DNA from: Candidatus Pacearchaeota archaeon
GTDB lineage: Archaea > Nanoarchaeota > Nanoarchaeia > Pacearchaeales > GW2011-AR1
NCBI GenBank assembly: GCA_002686195.1
Contig: NZAS01000126.1
Location: forward strand, 1 to 8,834
Direction: 5' to 3'
DNA: 8,834 bases
Position 1 is the first letter of the stretch; every line of letters begins with the position of its first letter. The notes under the pieces were generated by a model, which was not told the origin of the DNA, did no database searches, and was given only the letters and a program-made list of their open reading frames with translations. This document shows positions 1 through 6,390 of this stretch, in pieces. Both the position numbers and the translations under genes were made by a program.

Positions 1-452
1 AGCGGTTTTCTATTTGTAATACTGAGACTCGGCCACTTTATCAAGGAAGAAAGACGGCTCGTGAGTTATCACGCGCAGGGATTAAAGTTACTATGTTCGT
101 TGACTCGGCTGTGAATGATGCTTTAGATAAATGTGATAAGGTTTTTCTTGGAGCTGATGCTATCTTGAAATCTGGGGTTGTAAATAAAATTGGGAGTGAG
201 ACGATTGCTCAAGTTGCTCGGTTGAAAAAGAAGAAGGTTTATGTGATTGCTGACTCATGGAAGTTTTCTCCTAAGAATGTTAAGATTGAGGTTCGGAGTT
301 TTAAAGAGGTTTGGCGTAGGGCCCCTAAACAAGTGAAGATAAAGAATTTGGCTTTTGAGGCTGTGCCAAAGAAGTATATTACTGCAGTCATAAGTGAATA
401 TGGTTTATTGAAGTTTGATAAGTTTGTTAAAAAGGCTGACAGAATTATTTAG
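1..452 (+). CDS. IF-2B / ribose-1,5-bisphosphate isomerase family protein, 3' part only
   Basis: This is the C-terminal 149 residues of a protein of the eIF-2B alpha/beta/delta family; the reading frame is open from base 3 and the start lies outside the window. The fragment opens with the family block TETRPLYQGRKTA (residues 7-19), then VTMFVDSAV, then GADAILKSGVVNKIGS from residue 50, and ends with the conserved block NLAFEAVPKKYITAVISEYG. Archaeal members are either ribose-1,5-bisphosphate isomerases of the AMP-recycling pathway or IF-2B-like proteins of unclear role. The Asp of the GAD motif, which matches the catalytic Asp of the isomerases, is present, but the catalytic Cys would lie upstream of the window, so the two cannot be separated here. 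Full members are about 300 residues, so roughly half is missing because of the window edge. The last 8 bases overlap the end of the convergent prefoldin gene. Confidence 0.85.
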   Translation, partial: RFSICNTETRPLYQGRKTARELSRAGIKVTMFVDSAVNDALDKCDKVFLGADAILKSGVVNKIGSETIAQVARLKKKKVYVIADSWKFSPKNVKIEVRSFKEVWRRAPKQVKIKNLAFEAVPKKYITAVISEYGLLKFDKFVKKADRII

Positions 453-855
453 TCTTCTTTTTAGAAGCTTCTTTTTGGGATTTTTCAATTTCTGCGATTA
501 GGCCTTGGAGGTGTTGGTGGGTTTCTTCTAATTGAGATGTTAATTGGATTTTGAGTTCTTTTAGTTTTTTGATTTGGCTTTCAATTACTTTTTTTGTATC
601 TTCAGGGGTTTTCTTGACGACTACTCCTGAGCCTACTTCTACTAACAAATCTTTTGATTCTAACTGGGTTTTGAGATGGACTCCTTTCCCTAAAGATGAT
701 ATCATGGATTTTTCTTTTGTGTTAATTATTTCATCTAGAGACAAGATGAATTGTTCTAATTCTAGAATTTGGTTTTCAACGAATTGTGCTTTTTCTTCTA
801 TTTCTTGGCTTTGCTGGTGTAAAGCAGATGCCTGTTGGATTGTTTCTACGTCCAT
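445..855 (-). CDS. pfdA: Prefoldin alpha subunit
   Basis: Encodes 136 residues, the usual size of archaeal prefoldin alpha. Prefoldin is a cytosolic hexamer (two alpha, four beta) that holds unfolded proteins in its coiled-coil tentacles and passes them to the chaperonin. The layout fits: an N-terminal heptad-rich helix (about residues 1-50), a central beta-hairpin region with GKGVHLKTQLESKDLLVEVG (about 56-75), and a second long helix (about 83-128) rich in Leu, Lys, Glu and Gln. The C-terminal tail is Lys-rich, as is common. It is the last gene of the leftward operon, 30 bases after the methyltransferase stop, with no clear Shine-Dalgarno sequence. Its stop overlaps the end of the opposing IF-2B family gene by 8 bases, so the two transcripts converge. 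The beta subunit is not in the window. Confidence 0.88.
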   Translation of the reverse strand: MDVETIQQASALHQQSQEIEEKAQFVENQILELEQFILSLDEIINTKEKSMISSLGKGVHLKTQLESKDLLVEVGSGVVVKKTPEDTKKVIESQIKKLKELKIQLTSQLEETHQHLQGLIAEIEKSQKEASKKKTK

Positions 856-885
856 AGAAACAATGGGAGTAAGGGGTTTTTAAGG

Positions 886-1413
886 TTATTGGATTTGATA
901 GACGTAGAGGGTTTCGAAGAAGAGTTTCTTTTTTGAGAGGAGTTTTTTATGGAGGCCCAGGGCAGTTATTAATGGAAAAATCCGGGCGGTTGGGGTTTGG
1001 CTGGACAAGAGAAGGAGGATGGAGCCATTTTTGTTTAGGTGTTTTTGAGCTTGTTTGAGGAATTTAAGGATTATTTCGTCTCCGCGTTTTCCTCCAGTGG
1101 TTGCTTTTTGTGATTCTTTTGGCTCGCATTTGTCTTGGGGGAGGTATGGAGGGTTGAAGATTATTAAGTCAAACTTGCCTTTTATTTTTTCAAAGAGGTT
1201 TGATTTTAGGACAGGAATGTTGAGGGACTTAAGATGTTTTATTGAGACAGGATCTATATCGGTGGCTAGGACAGATGATGCTCCTGACTTGAGGGCAGAG
1301 AGAGATTGGATACCACCACCAGAGCCGATGTCTATTACTGATTTATTCTTAGATAGTTTTTTTACTTGGACTTGTAGGAAATAAGAATCTTCGGCAGGTT
1401 GATAGACAGTCAT
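886..1413 (-). CDS. HemK2/Mtq2-like class I SAM-dependent protein methyltransferase
   Basis: A 175-residue Rossmann-fold methyltransferase of the HemK/PrmC superfamily, closest in layout to the short archaeal and eukaryotic HemK2/Mtq2 type, which lacks the N-terminal substrate domain of bacterial PrmC. Visible motifs: N-terminal YQPAEDSYFL (residues 4-13), SAM-binding VIDIGSGGG (26-34), acidic TDIDP (51-55) and catalytic NPPY (87-90), followed by GGKRGDEI, which matches the usual GGxxGxE loop. The known role of this family is N5-methylation of the Gln in the GGQ motif of class I release factors, together with Trm112. That substrate is inferred here. The reading frame extends 12 codons further upstream (to 1449), but the ATG at 1413 was chosen because it gives the family N-terminus and sits one base after the preceding stop (TAAAATG), which implies translational coupling. 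Confidence 0.87.
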   Translation of the reverse strand: MTVYQPAEDSYFLQVQVKKLSKNKSVIDIGSGGGIQSLSALKSGASSVLATDIDPVSIKHLKSLNIPVLKSNLFEKIKGKFDLIIFNPPYLPQDKCEPKESQKATTGGKRGDEIILKFLKQAQKHLNKNGSILLLLSSQTPTARIFPLITALGLHKKLLSKKKLFFETLYVYQIQ

Positions 1414-1414
1414 T

Positions 1415-1780
1415 TTAAGCGAATGGGTTGAAGAATATGAAAAGGACAAGGGCGCCGATTAGGAGGAGAAGGACTGCTAGGAGAATTATTATGAAGATTT
1501 TTTTGTTTTTCTTTTTTGGGAGAACAGAATTTAATTTTTCTATTGGGCTGTGATTGTCTTCTTTTGAAACTGGGAATTGTTTCTGAGGTGTTGGGGAAGG
1601 TTGAGATTTTGGTTTTCTTTGTTGAGCTATTATGGGGGTTGCACCTTCTCTTAAGGATGAGGCTGCTTGTTTGACTTCGGCTGGGTTGTAGCCTGCGTTT
1701 ATGAAACTCTGGATTGCTTGATCTAGAGAAGAGCCGTGTTCGATTGCTGCTCTGAGGCCTGAGAGGATTTCGTCTCTCAT
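1415..1780 (-). CDS. Small UBA-like protein with C-terminal membrane anchor, function unknown
   Basis: Encodes 121 residues in three parts. Residues 1-45 form a predicted compact helical bundle with the pattern LDQAIQSFINAGYNPAEVKQAA, resembling UBA-like three-helix domains (repeated helix plus a Gly-Tyr-Asn-Pro turn). Residues 46-90 are a Pro/Gln/Lys/Ser-rich linker that looks disordered. Residues 95-117 are a strong hydrophobic segment preceded by KKKNKK, leaving only three or four residues behind it. This is the layout of a tail-anchored protein with its globular part in the cytoplasm. The start codon overlaps the RNase J stop (ATGA), and its own stop is one base before the methyltransferase start, so it is translated as part of that operon. 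No enzymatic motif is visible. A role as membrane tether or adaptor for an operon neighbour is a guess from position. Confidence 0.75.
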   Translation of the reverse strand: MRDEILSGLRAAIEHGSSLDQAIQSFINAGYNPAEVKQAASSLREGATPIIAQQRKPKSQPSPTPQKQFPVSKEDNHSPIEKLNSVLPKKKNKKIFIIILLAVLLLLIGALVLFIFFNPFA

Positions 1781-3117
1781 TTTAATACTAAGGGTTTACC
1801 ATTTTCTCTTAAATGGACTGTTTTGTTTAATTTATATCCTAATTCTTGGGCAAGCTCTGCGCCTGCTTGTCTTTTTACTAATTCTCCATGAGATGGGAGA
1901 ACGTGTTCTGGGTTTGTTAGTTTGATTAAATCCCTGAGGTCTTCACGCCCTCCGTGTCCGGAGACGTGGACATTATCAAAAATTCTTGGTTGATGCTTTT
2001 TCAATCTGTTAACAAGAGCTGACTTTGTTTCTTCGTTTGCAGGAGTTGGGATTGTTTTTGATGAAAAAATTATATGATCTTCTTCTTCAAGATTGTAGTG
2101 GAGTTCGTTTCTGGAAATACGATCTAAAATTGAGCCTGGTTCGCCTTGATGACCTGTGCAGACAACTAGATATTTGGATTTGTTTTTGTTTATTTGTTTT
2201 AAAGCATGTTCAACCTGTCTTCTATATTTGTAAAGTTTGACTTGTTTTATGAAAGGGGCTTGTCCTACATTTCTGGCAGTTGTCATGTATTTGTTTAGAC
2301 TTCTTCCTAAGAATACAACTTCACGGTTGAGTTTCCTGCCGAATTCTGTTATTGTTTTTAGTCTTGCAATATGTGAGGAGAAAGTTGTTATTAAGAGGCC
2401 AGAAGTTCTGTTGTCTGTTGTGAATAGGACATCTTCTAAAAGGCCACGGGCGATTTTTTCACTTGGTGTCTTCCTGTCGTCTGGGGCGTAAAGACAATCT
2501 ACTATTAAGGCCTTAACGCCTTGTTTTGATAATTGCTTGAGTCTTTTGTAATTTGGTTTGTCTCCTAAGACAGGTGTATTGTCTAGTTTGTAATCGTTTG
2601 CGTATAAGACAACGCCGTCTGGAGTGTGGACTGCGATTATCGCTGTCTGGATTGTGGAGTGGGTCATGTTTATGAATTCTACTTTGTATTTTTTGGAGCC
2701 TTTTACTTGGAAGGAAGAGTTTGGTTTTATTGGGATGATTTTGTTAGGGAGGGAAGCGTTATTGTCTCTGAGAAGTTCTTTTAGGAATTCCATTGTGAAA
2801 GGTGTTCCGAGAATTGGGGCCTTGTATTTTCCTGCATTGTATTGGAGAGCGCCTACATGATCTAGATGTGCGTGAGAAATTAACAAGGCTCTGACTTTGT
2901 CTTGGAGATTGTGTTGTTTTAGATATAAGTCATCTGGTAATGCACCGAGATTTCTCATTCCCCTTTCTGTAGGGATTTTTTCTTTTTCTTCAACGCCGAT
3001 TATTGCTGGGAGGAAGATTCCATCGTCAAAAAGAAGAACGTCAGAACTGGATTCGAGGGCTGTCATGTTTTTACCAACTTCAGAATAACCACCGATTGGG
3101 TGTATTTTTATCACCAT
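1777..3117 (-). CDS. rnj: Archaeal RNase J, beta-CASP metallo-beta-lactamase ribonuclease
   Basis: Encodes 446 residues, the normal size of archaeal RNase J, a 5'-3' exoribonuclease (sometimes also endonuclease) that degrades RNA in the cytoplasm. Metallo-beta-lactamase motifs are complete: SHAHLDH (81-87) for the two zinc ions, H153 in MTHST, D175 in YANDYK, the beta-CASP block DCLYAPDDRKTPSE (207-220), CTGHQGEPGS (320-329), H388 in HVSGHGG and H410 in PSHGE. RKTPSE and HVSGHxxREDLRDLI are typical of the RNase J branch rather than aCPSF, and no KH domains are present. The reading frame continues 36 codons upstream, but the ATG at 3117 fits better: MVIKIHPIGGYSEVGKNM is the family N-terminus, and a TATA-like box lies about 25 bases upstream. 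It heads a leftward four-gene operon and overlaps the next gene by ATGA. Confidence 0.93.
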   Translation of the reverse strand: MVIKIHPIGGYSEVGKNMTALESSSDVLLFDDGIFLPAIIGVEEKEKIPTERGMRNLGALPDDLYLKQHNLQDKVRALLISHAHLDHVGALQYNAGKYKAPILGTPFTMEFLKELLRDNNASLPNKIIPIKPNSSFQVKGSKKYKVEFINMTHSTIQTAIIAVHTPDGVVLYANDYKLDNTPVLGDKPNYKRLKQLSKQGVKALIVDCLYAPDDRKTPSEKIARGLLEDVLFTTDNRTSGLLITTFSSHIARLKTITEFGRKLNREVVFLGRSLNKYMTTARNVGQAPFIKQVKLYKYRRQVEHALKQINKNKSKYLVVCTGHQGEPGSILDRISRNELHYNLEEEDHIIFSSKTIPTPANEETKSALVNRLKKHQPRIFDNVHVSGHGGREDLRDLIKLTNPEHVLPSHGELVKRQAGAELAQELGYKLNKTVHLRENGKPLVLK

Positions 3118-3137
3118 GGAATTTGAAGGAAAGGTGA

Positions 3138-3146
3138 GTTTATAAG
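3138..3146 (-). promoter_or_regulatory. TATA box for the RNase J operon
   Basis: On the minus strand this reads cttataaac, a good match to the archaeal TATA box. Its centre is about 25 bases from the RNase J ATG at 3117. Because archaeal transcription usually starts about 25 bases after the TATA centre, the mRNA would be leaderless or nearly so. This also supports the shorter RNase J start, since the longer frame would begin upstream of the promoter. Assigned by eye. Confidence 0.55.
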
Positions 3147-3210
3147 ATTTTGTTAATATGGTATACGGCAGACCAATTAAATTCTTCGGTTGTTTTAATT
3201 GCTCCGCTGG

Positions 3211-3257
3211 ATAGTAAACCAACAAGAAAAGACCGAAAGATTAAGTTGGTTTACTAT
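3211..3257. repeat. Perfect 13-base inverted repeat in a divergent promoter region
   Basis: The arms are atagtaaaccaac (3211-3223) and gttggtttactat (3245-3257), exact reverse complements separated by 21 bases. The right arm ends about 9 bases before the HtrA TATA box. Arm centres are 34 bases apart, close to three helical turns, so the two arms face the same side of the DNA. A two-site operator for a regulator of the HtrA gene, the RNase J operon or both is the simplest reading. A hairpin in RNA is possible only if a transcript crosses this region, which a leaderless HtrA mRNA would not do. Confidence 0.7.
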
Positions 3258-3265
3258 GGGCAAGG

Positions 3266-3275
3266 TATTTATATG
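3266..3275 (+). promoter_or_regulatory. TATA box for the HtrA-HldE-Pop5 transcript
   Basis: The sequence tatttatatg is centred about 24 bases before the HtrA ATG at 3295, preceded by the purine-rich caagg that could act as a BRE. The spacing predicts a leaderless mRNA starting at or very near the ATG. Assigned by eye. Confidence 0.55.
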
Positions 3276-3294
3276 GGATTTTGTAGTATAATAT

Positions 3295-4170
3295 ATGGCA
3301 AGGATTGATGAGTACCGAAGGCATAGGGTGCATAGGAATTTTCTTTATTCGATTATAGTTGTGCTTTTGATATTTCAGATTGTGAGTTTTGTTGTTTTGA
3401 GCGGGCAGGTTTCGAGTTTGAATACACGACTTGAAACTGAGATGCAGACAACTAGGGATGATTTGTCGGCTTTCTTTTTGGGGAGATTGAATGAGTTTAA
3501 TGCTATTTATCAGGAAGAATTTGATACTATTGATCAGAATTTAGAGAAGCAGGGTGAGGAACTGGACAAGGAATTGAACTTATTGAAATCTTCGCAACAG
3601 GATTTTTCTGGGGTTGTTCAAGATGCGGTGAAGGGTGTTGTGGCTGTTGTTACTGATAAAGGTTCTGGAAGTGGGTTTATTGTTACTGAAAATGGATATG
3701 TTGTTACTAACTTGCATGTTTTGACGGGGGCGACCACTGTTAATATTATTGATTATAATAGTGAGGTTCATACTGTTCAAGCGATTGGATTTGAGGAATT
3801 GAAAGACGTGGCTTTGTTAAAAATTGTAGAGGGAAGTTTTGATCCTCTTGATCTTGCTAATTCTAATGAATTACAAGTTGGAAAGCAGGTGATTGCGATT
3901 GGTAATCCTTTGGGATTAAGTTTTACTGTTACTGAAGGAATTGTCTCTGGACTTGAGAGAGAAGGGCCAAACGGACTTATGGAGTATATTCAGACAGATG
4001 TTTCTTTGAATCCTGGGAATTCTGGAGGTCCTTTGATAAATACTGCTGGAGATGTTATTGGAATAAATAATTTCAAGATTGGTGGGGAGGCGGAGGGGCT
4101 TGGTTTTGCTTTGGAAAGTAATTCTGTTAAAGATAGTGTGAATTTGATTGCTGGCGAGGATATTGTTTAA
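3295..4170 (+). CDS. Membrane-anchored HtrA/DegP-like trypsin-fold serine protease without PDZ domain
   Basis: Encodes 291 residues. A basic N-terminus (RRHRVHR) is followed by one hydrophobic segment (about 16-36), then a heptad-like, charged stretch (about 38-100) that should form a coiled coil, then an S1C-type protease domain (about 107-290). The catalytic triad is complete: H141 in VTNLHV, D171 in ELKDVALLKI and S243 in NPGNSGGPL; the GSGSGFIV strand and IGNPLG block are also typical of HtrA. By topology the N-terminus should be inside and the protease outside the cell. Family members usually carry one or two C-terminal PDZ domains; this one stops right after the protease fold, so the coiled coil may take over oligomer assembly or substrate gating. 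The likely role is surface protein quality control or processing. It is the first gene of a rightward operon, 10 bases before the HldE-like gene. Confidence 0.9.
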   Translation: MARIDEYRRHRVHRNFLYSIIVVLLIFQIVSFVVLSGQVSSLNTRLETEMQTTRDDLSAFFLGRLNEFNAIYQEEFDTIDQNLEKQGEELDKELNLLKSSQQDFSGVVQDAVKGVVAVVTDKGSGSGFIVTENGYVVTNLHVLTGATTVNIIDYNSEVHTVQAIGFEELKDVALLKIVEGSFDPLDLANSNELQVGKQVIAIGNPLGLSFTVTEGIVSGLEREGPNGLMEYIQTDVSLNPGNSGGPLINTAGDVIGINNFKIGGEAEGLGFALESNSVKDSVNLIAGEDIV

Positions 4171-4180
4171 AATTATTAGA

Positions 4181-5572
4181 ATGGAAAAAATAATTGAAAA
4201 TATGAAGGGAAAGAAGATACTTGTAATTGGGGATTTGATGCTTGATAAGTATGTTGAAGGCGATGTTACGCGGATAAACCCTGAGGCGCCGGTTCCTGTT
4301 GTGAAAGTAGATAAAGAGTATTATAAGCTTGGTGGGGCGGGGAATGTTGCATCTAATGTTGTCTCATTATTGGGAGAGTGTACTTTAATTTCTTTTTGTG
4401 GAATGGATAGTGAAAGGCTTGAGGAGCTGATGAATGAGAAGGGGATTAAGTTTCTTTTGGATAAAAACCATGCGACGATAGAGAAAACAAGGGTGCTGGG
4501 GAAAAATCAGCATTTGATAAGGTTTGATAAAGAAAATTCTGATAAGAAAATGTTTTCGCATGAGATGAGAAATCAGATAATTGAATTGTCTAAAGAGGCT
4601 GATATGATTATTATTTCAGATTATGCTAAGGGGGCTGTAACTAAGGATTTGATGGATTTGTTAGGGAGCTTTAGAAGTAAAATCATAGTTGATCCAAAGC
4701 CAGAGAACAAGGAATTGTATAAAGATGCGTTTTTGATAAAACCGAATGAGAAGGAGGCTAGAGAGATGTGTCCAAGAGAAAATATTAATGAAGTGGGCAG
4801 AATATTGAAGGAGGAATTGAATTCGCATGTTTTGATAACTAGGGGGGAGAAAGGGATTAGTTTGTTTTCTGACAAGGTAATTAATATTCCGACTTTTGCT
4901 AAAGAAGTTTATGATGTGACTGGGGCTGGAGACAGTGTGATTGCTGCTTTGGCATTGTCTATTGCAGGCGATGCTTCGCTTGAAGAAGCGGCCATTATTG
5001 GAAATCATGTTGCAGGTATAACTGTGGAAAAAAGGGGAGCATATTCTGTTGAGTATGAAGAATTGAAAAGGAAGTTTATGGTTGAAGGGGGGAAGATTGT
5101 TGACTTGGGTATGTTGAAGGAGAAAGTTGGAGAGCATAAGAAGAAGGGGCATAAGACTGTGTGGACAAATGGTTGTTTTGACCTTTTGCATGTTGGACAT
5201 TTGAGATATTTGAAAGAAGCGAAAAAGACTGGAGATGTTTTGATTGTGGGGATAAATTCAGATGAATCTGTGAAAAAGATAAAGGGACCTGATAGGCCTA
5301 TACAAAATGAGAAAGAGAGGGCAGAGATATTAGCTTCGCTTGAATTTGTTGATTATATTTATATTTTCTCGGAAGAAGATACCACTATGTATCTTAAAGA
5401 ACTTGAGCCTGATGTTTATGTAAAGGGAGGAGATTATAATATTGATACAATTAATCAGGACGAGAGGAAGATTATTGAAAGTTATGGAGGAAAAATTGAA
5501 GTTGTTTCTAATATCGGAGGAAAATCAACTACTAATGTGATTGATAAGATAAAGAGCCAAAATGAAGGTTAA
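4181..5572 (+). CDS. hldE: Bifunctional HldE-like heptose-7-phosphate kinase / heptose-1-phosphate nucleotidyltransferase
   Basis: Encodes 463 residues with the two-domain order of bacterial HldE. The N-terminal PfkB/ribokinase domain (about 1-305) has IGDLMLDKYVEG (17-28) with RINPEAPVPVVKV (31-43), which is the RfaE-type substrate block, LGGAGNVASNV (50-60) and the catalytic DVTGAGDS (245-252, base D251). The C-terminal cytidylyltransferase-like domain (about 324-460) has TNGCFDLLHVGH (329-340) with the HxGH nucleotide motif, KIKGPDRPI, EDTT, VKGGDY and STTNVIDKI. In bacteria the enzyme phosphorylates heptose 7-phosphate at C1 and, after dephosphorylation by GmhB, adenylylates it to ADP-heptose. 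By inference this protein makes an activated sugar for a surface glycan. No gmhA, gmhB or hldD is in the window. The frame extends 11 codons upstream, but that would overlap the HtrA end; the ATG at 4181 gives the family N-terminus. Confidence 0.9.
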   Translation: MEKIIENMKGKKILVIGDLMLDKYVEGDVTRINPEAPVPVVKVDKEYYKLGGAGNVASNVVSLLGECTLISFCGMDSERLEELMNEKGIKFLLDKNHATIEKTRVLGKNQHLIRFDKENSDKKMFSHEMRNQIIELSKEADMIIISDYAKGAVTKDLMDLLGSFRSKIIVDPKPENKELYKDAFLIKPNEKEAREMCPRENINEVGRILKEELNSHVLITRGEKGISLFSDKVINIPTFAKEVYDVTGAGDSVIAALALSIAGDASLEEAAIIGNHVAGITVEKRGAYSVEYEELKRKFMVEGGKIVDLGMLKEKVGEHKKKGHKTVWTNGCFDLLHVGHLRYLKEAKKTGDVLIVGINSDESVKKIKGPDRPIQNEKERAEILASLEFVDYIYIFSEEDTTMYLKELEPDVYVKGGDYNIDTINQDERKIIESYGGKIEVVSNIGGKSTTNVIDKIKSQNEG

Positions 5573-5813
5573 ACCTAGTGCTAGGATAAAGAGAAGGTAT
5601 ATTCGTGTTGTTGGAAGTAAGGGCGCGGTAGAGAAAGCTATTCTGGATTATATTGGGATTTTAGGGTGGGCGAAGGCAAAAGTGGTTTGGGTGGGGACAG
5701 AAAGGTTGGCGGTTTCTACTAAAGGGCTTAAAGATGTTTTGGCGGCTTTGGAGCTTGGGAAGATTGAGGTTAAGAAAGTAAGTGGGACTTTGAAGGGTTT
5801 GGGAAAGATTTAA
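5562..5813 (+). CDS. rnp2: Compact RNase P protein subunit Pop5 (component 2)
   Basis: Encodes 83 residues resembling archaeal Pop5, a protein subunit of RNase P that matures the 5' end of tRNA. Recognisable parts are the N-terminal KPSARIKRRYIRVVG, matching the Pop5 opening KPxxRxxxRYI; a central helix AVEKAILDYIGILG; a strand region AKAKVVWVGTERLAVSTKG followed by helix LKDVLAALEL; and the closing VSGTLKGL, matching the VSGTIKG block of the family. Typical archaeal Pop5 is about 110-140 residues, so this is short and lacks loops and the C-terminal extension. Its partner Rpp30 is not in the window. The ATG overlaps the end of the HldE-like gene by 11 bases, so it depends on that transcript. 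Assignment rests on remembered motifs, not an alignment. A different small nucleic-acid binding protein is less likely. Confidence 0.75.
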   Translation: MKVKPSARIKRRYIRVVGSKGAVEKAILDYIGILGWAKAKVVWVGTERLAVSTKGLKDVLAALELGKIEVKKVSGTLKGLGKI

Positions 5814-5816
5814 TTA
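5809..5816 (+). promoter_or_regulatory. Possible TATA box before the first pilin-like gene
   Basis: The sequence tttaatta overlaps the Pop5 stop codon and is centred about 25 bases before the ATG at 5838, the spacing seen for the other leaderless promoters in this window. The match is weak in AT-rich sequence, and the gene could equally be read from the upstream operon. Confidence 0.35.
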
Positions 5817-5837
5817 GTAAATTTTGTTTTGTTAGAT

Positions 5838-6332
5838 ATGAATAAAAGAGGTCAGGGTGTTTTTGGAATGTCATTTGGAATGATATTTTCGATAATTGTT
5901 ATAATTGCGATTATTGGTGTTGCGTTTTATGTTATTACATTTTTCTTGGATTTGGGCAATTGCTCTGAAATTGGGTTTTTCTATGATGATTTGCAGGAAG
6001 AAGTAGATAGGGCTTGGCAGGGCGGTGCTAGTCAAGATGTTTTCTCCAAGGCTTTGCCTTCGGGGATTTCACATGTTTGCTTTGGGGATTTGAATACTGC
6101 TGGGCTTTTAGGGAAAGATGAAGAAATTAGAGATGAGTTGTTTTATAGTGTTAGAGATGATATGAATGTCTATATGTATCCCTCGAGAAAGGCGTGTGAT
6201 GGGGATTTGGCTTATTATGATTTGGAGCATGTTTCTCTAGAGGGATTTTTCTGTGTTGAGCCTTTGAATGGAAAGGTGGAAGTTAAGATTAGTAAAGAAG
6301 TTACAGATGCTCTTGTTAAAGTTGAAAAATGA
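5838..6332 (+). CDS. Pilin-like secreted protein with K-R-G leader, function unknown
   Basis: Encodes 164 residues. The N-terminus MNKRGQG looks like a class III (type IV prepilin) leader, with cleavage expected after Gly5, followed by one hydrophobic helix (about 14-38) and an acidic extracellular domain. The domain has four Cys (in GNCSEIG, HVCFGD, KACDGD and FFCVEP), suggesting two disulfides outside the cell. The pattern C-x-x-I-x-x-F-x-x-DL-x-x-EVD-x-AW with a later LPSGISHVCF recalls uncharacterised proteins common in DPANN genomes. The ATG at 5838 is preferred over a TTG three codons upstream, since it places the leader at the very start as in the three related genes downstream. No enzymatic motif is seen. 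A filament subunit or accessory pilin is the likely role, inferred from the N-terminus only. Confidence 0.75.
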   Translation: MNKRGQGVFGMSFGMIFSIIVIIAIIGVAFYVITFFLDLGNCSEIGFFYDDLQEEVDRAWQGGASQDVFSKALPSGISHVCFGDLNTAGLLGKDEEIRDELFYSVRDDMNVYMYPSRKACDGDLAYYDLEHVSLEGFFCVEPLNGKVEVKISKEVTDALVKVEK

Positions 6333-6356
6333 GTTAAAGGTTATTGAGTAGAAAGA

Positions 6357-6364
6357 TTTAAATA
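6357..6364 (+). promoter_or_regulatory. TATA box of the toxin-antitoxin operon
   Basis: The sequence tttaaata is centred about 28 bases before the antitoxin ATG at 6389, so transcription should begin near 6386. That leaves a leader of only a few bases and puts the start site inside the palindrome just downstream. It is the only convincing promoter seen between 6333 and the end of the window. Confidence 0.55.
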
Positions 6365-6390
6365 ATATACATATGTATACATATGTATAT
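6365..6390. promoter_or_regulatory. Perfect 26-base palindrome, probable antitoxin operator
   Basis: The core is two tandem copies of tatacatatg (6366-6375 and 6376-6385), and the whole stretch 6365-6390 is its own reverse complement. It contains two CATATG boxes exactly 10 bases apart, one helical turn. It starts right after the TATA box and covers the predicted transcription start and the first two bases of the antitoxin ATG. Ribbon-helix-helix antitoxins typically repress their own operon by binding such paired palindromes, so autorepression is the likely job. Confidence 0.75.

Noticed and set aside
454..472. Small hairpin (cttct/agaag, and the palindrome agaagcttct) with T runs between the convergent genes
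   Set aside because: It lies in the Lys-rich end of the prefoldin coding region, the stem is only 5 bases, and archaeal termination depends mainly on T runs. A terminator is possible but not supported well enough to annotate.
1414..1449. Longer N-terminus for the methyltransferase
   Set aside because: The 12 extra codons overlap the end of the previous gene and precede the family start MTVYQPAEDS; the coupled TAAAATG start is better.
3118..3225. Longer N-terminus for RNase J
   Set aside because: The extra 36 codons run through the TATA box and have no RNase J-like sequence; the family start is at 3117.
3118..3294. tRNA, small RNA gene or riboswitch in the divergent intergenic region
   Set aside because: No tRNA-like arms or known riboswitch core is visible; the two TATA boxes and the inverted repeat explain most of the region.
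4661..5200. 179-codon open frame on the minus strand
   Set aside because: It lies fully antisense to the HldE-like gene, whose motifs run straight through, and its translation shows no recognisable domain. It is a shadow frame.
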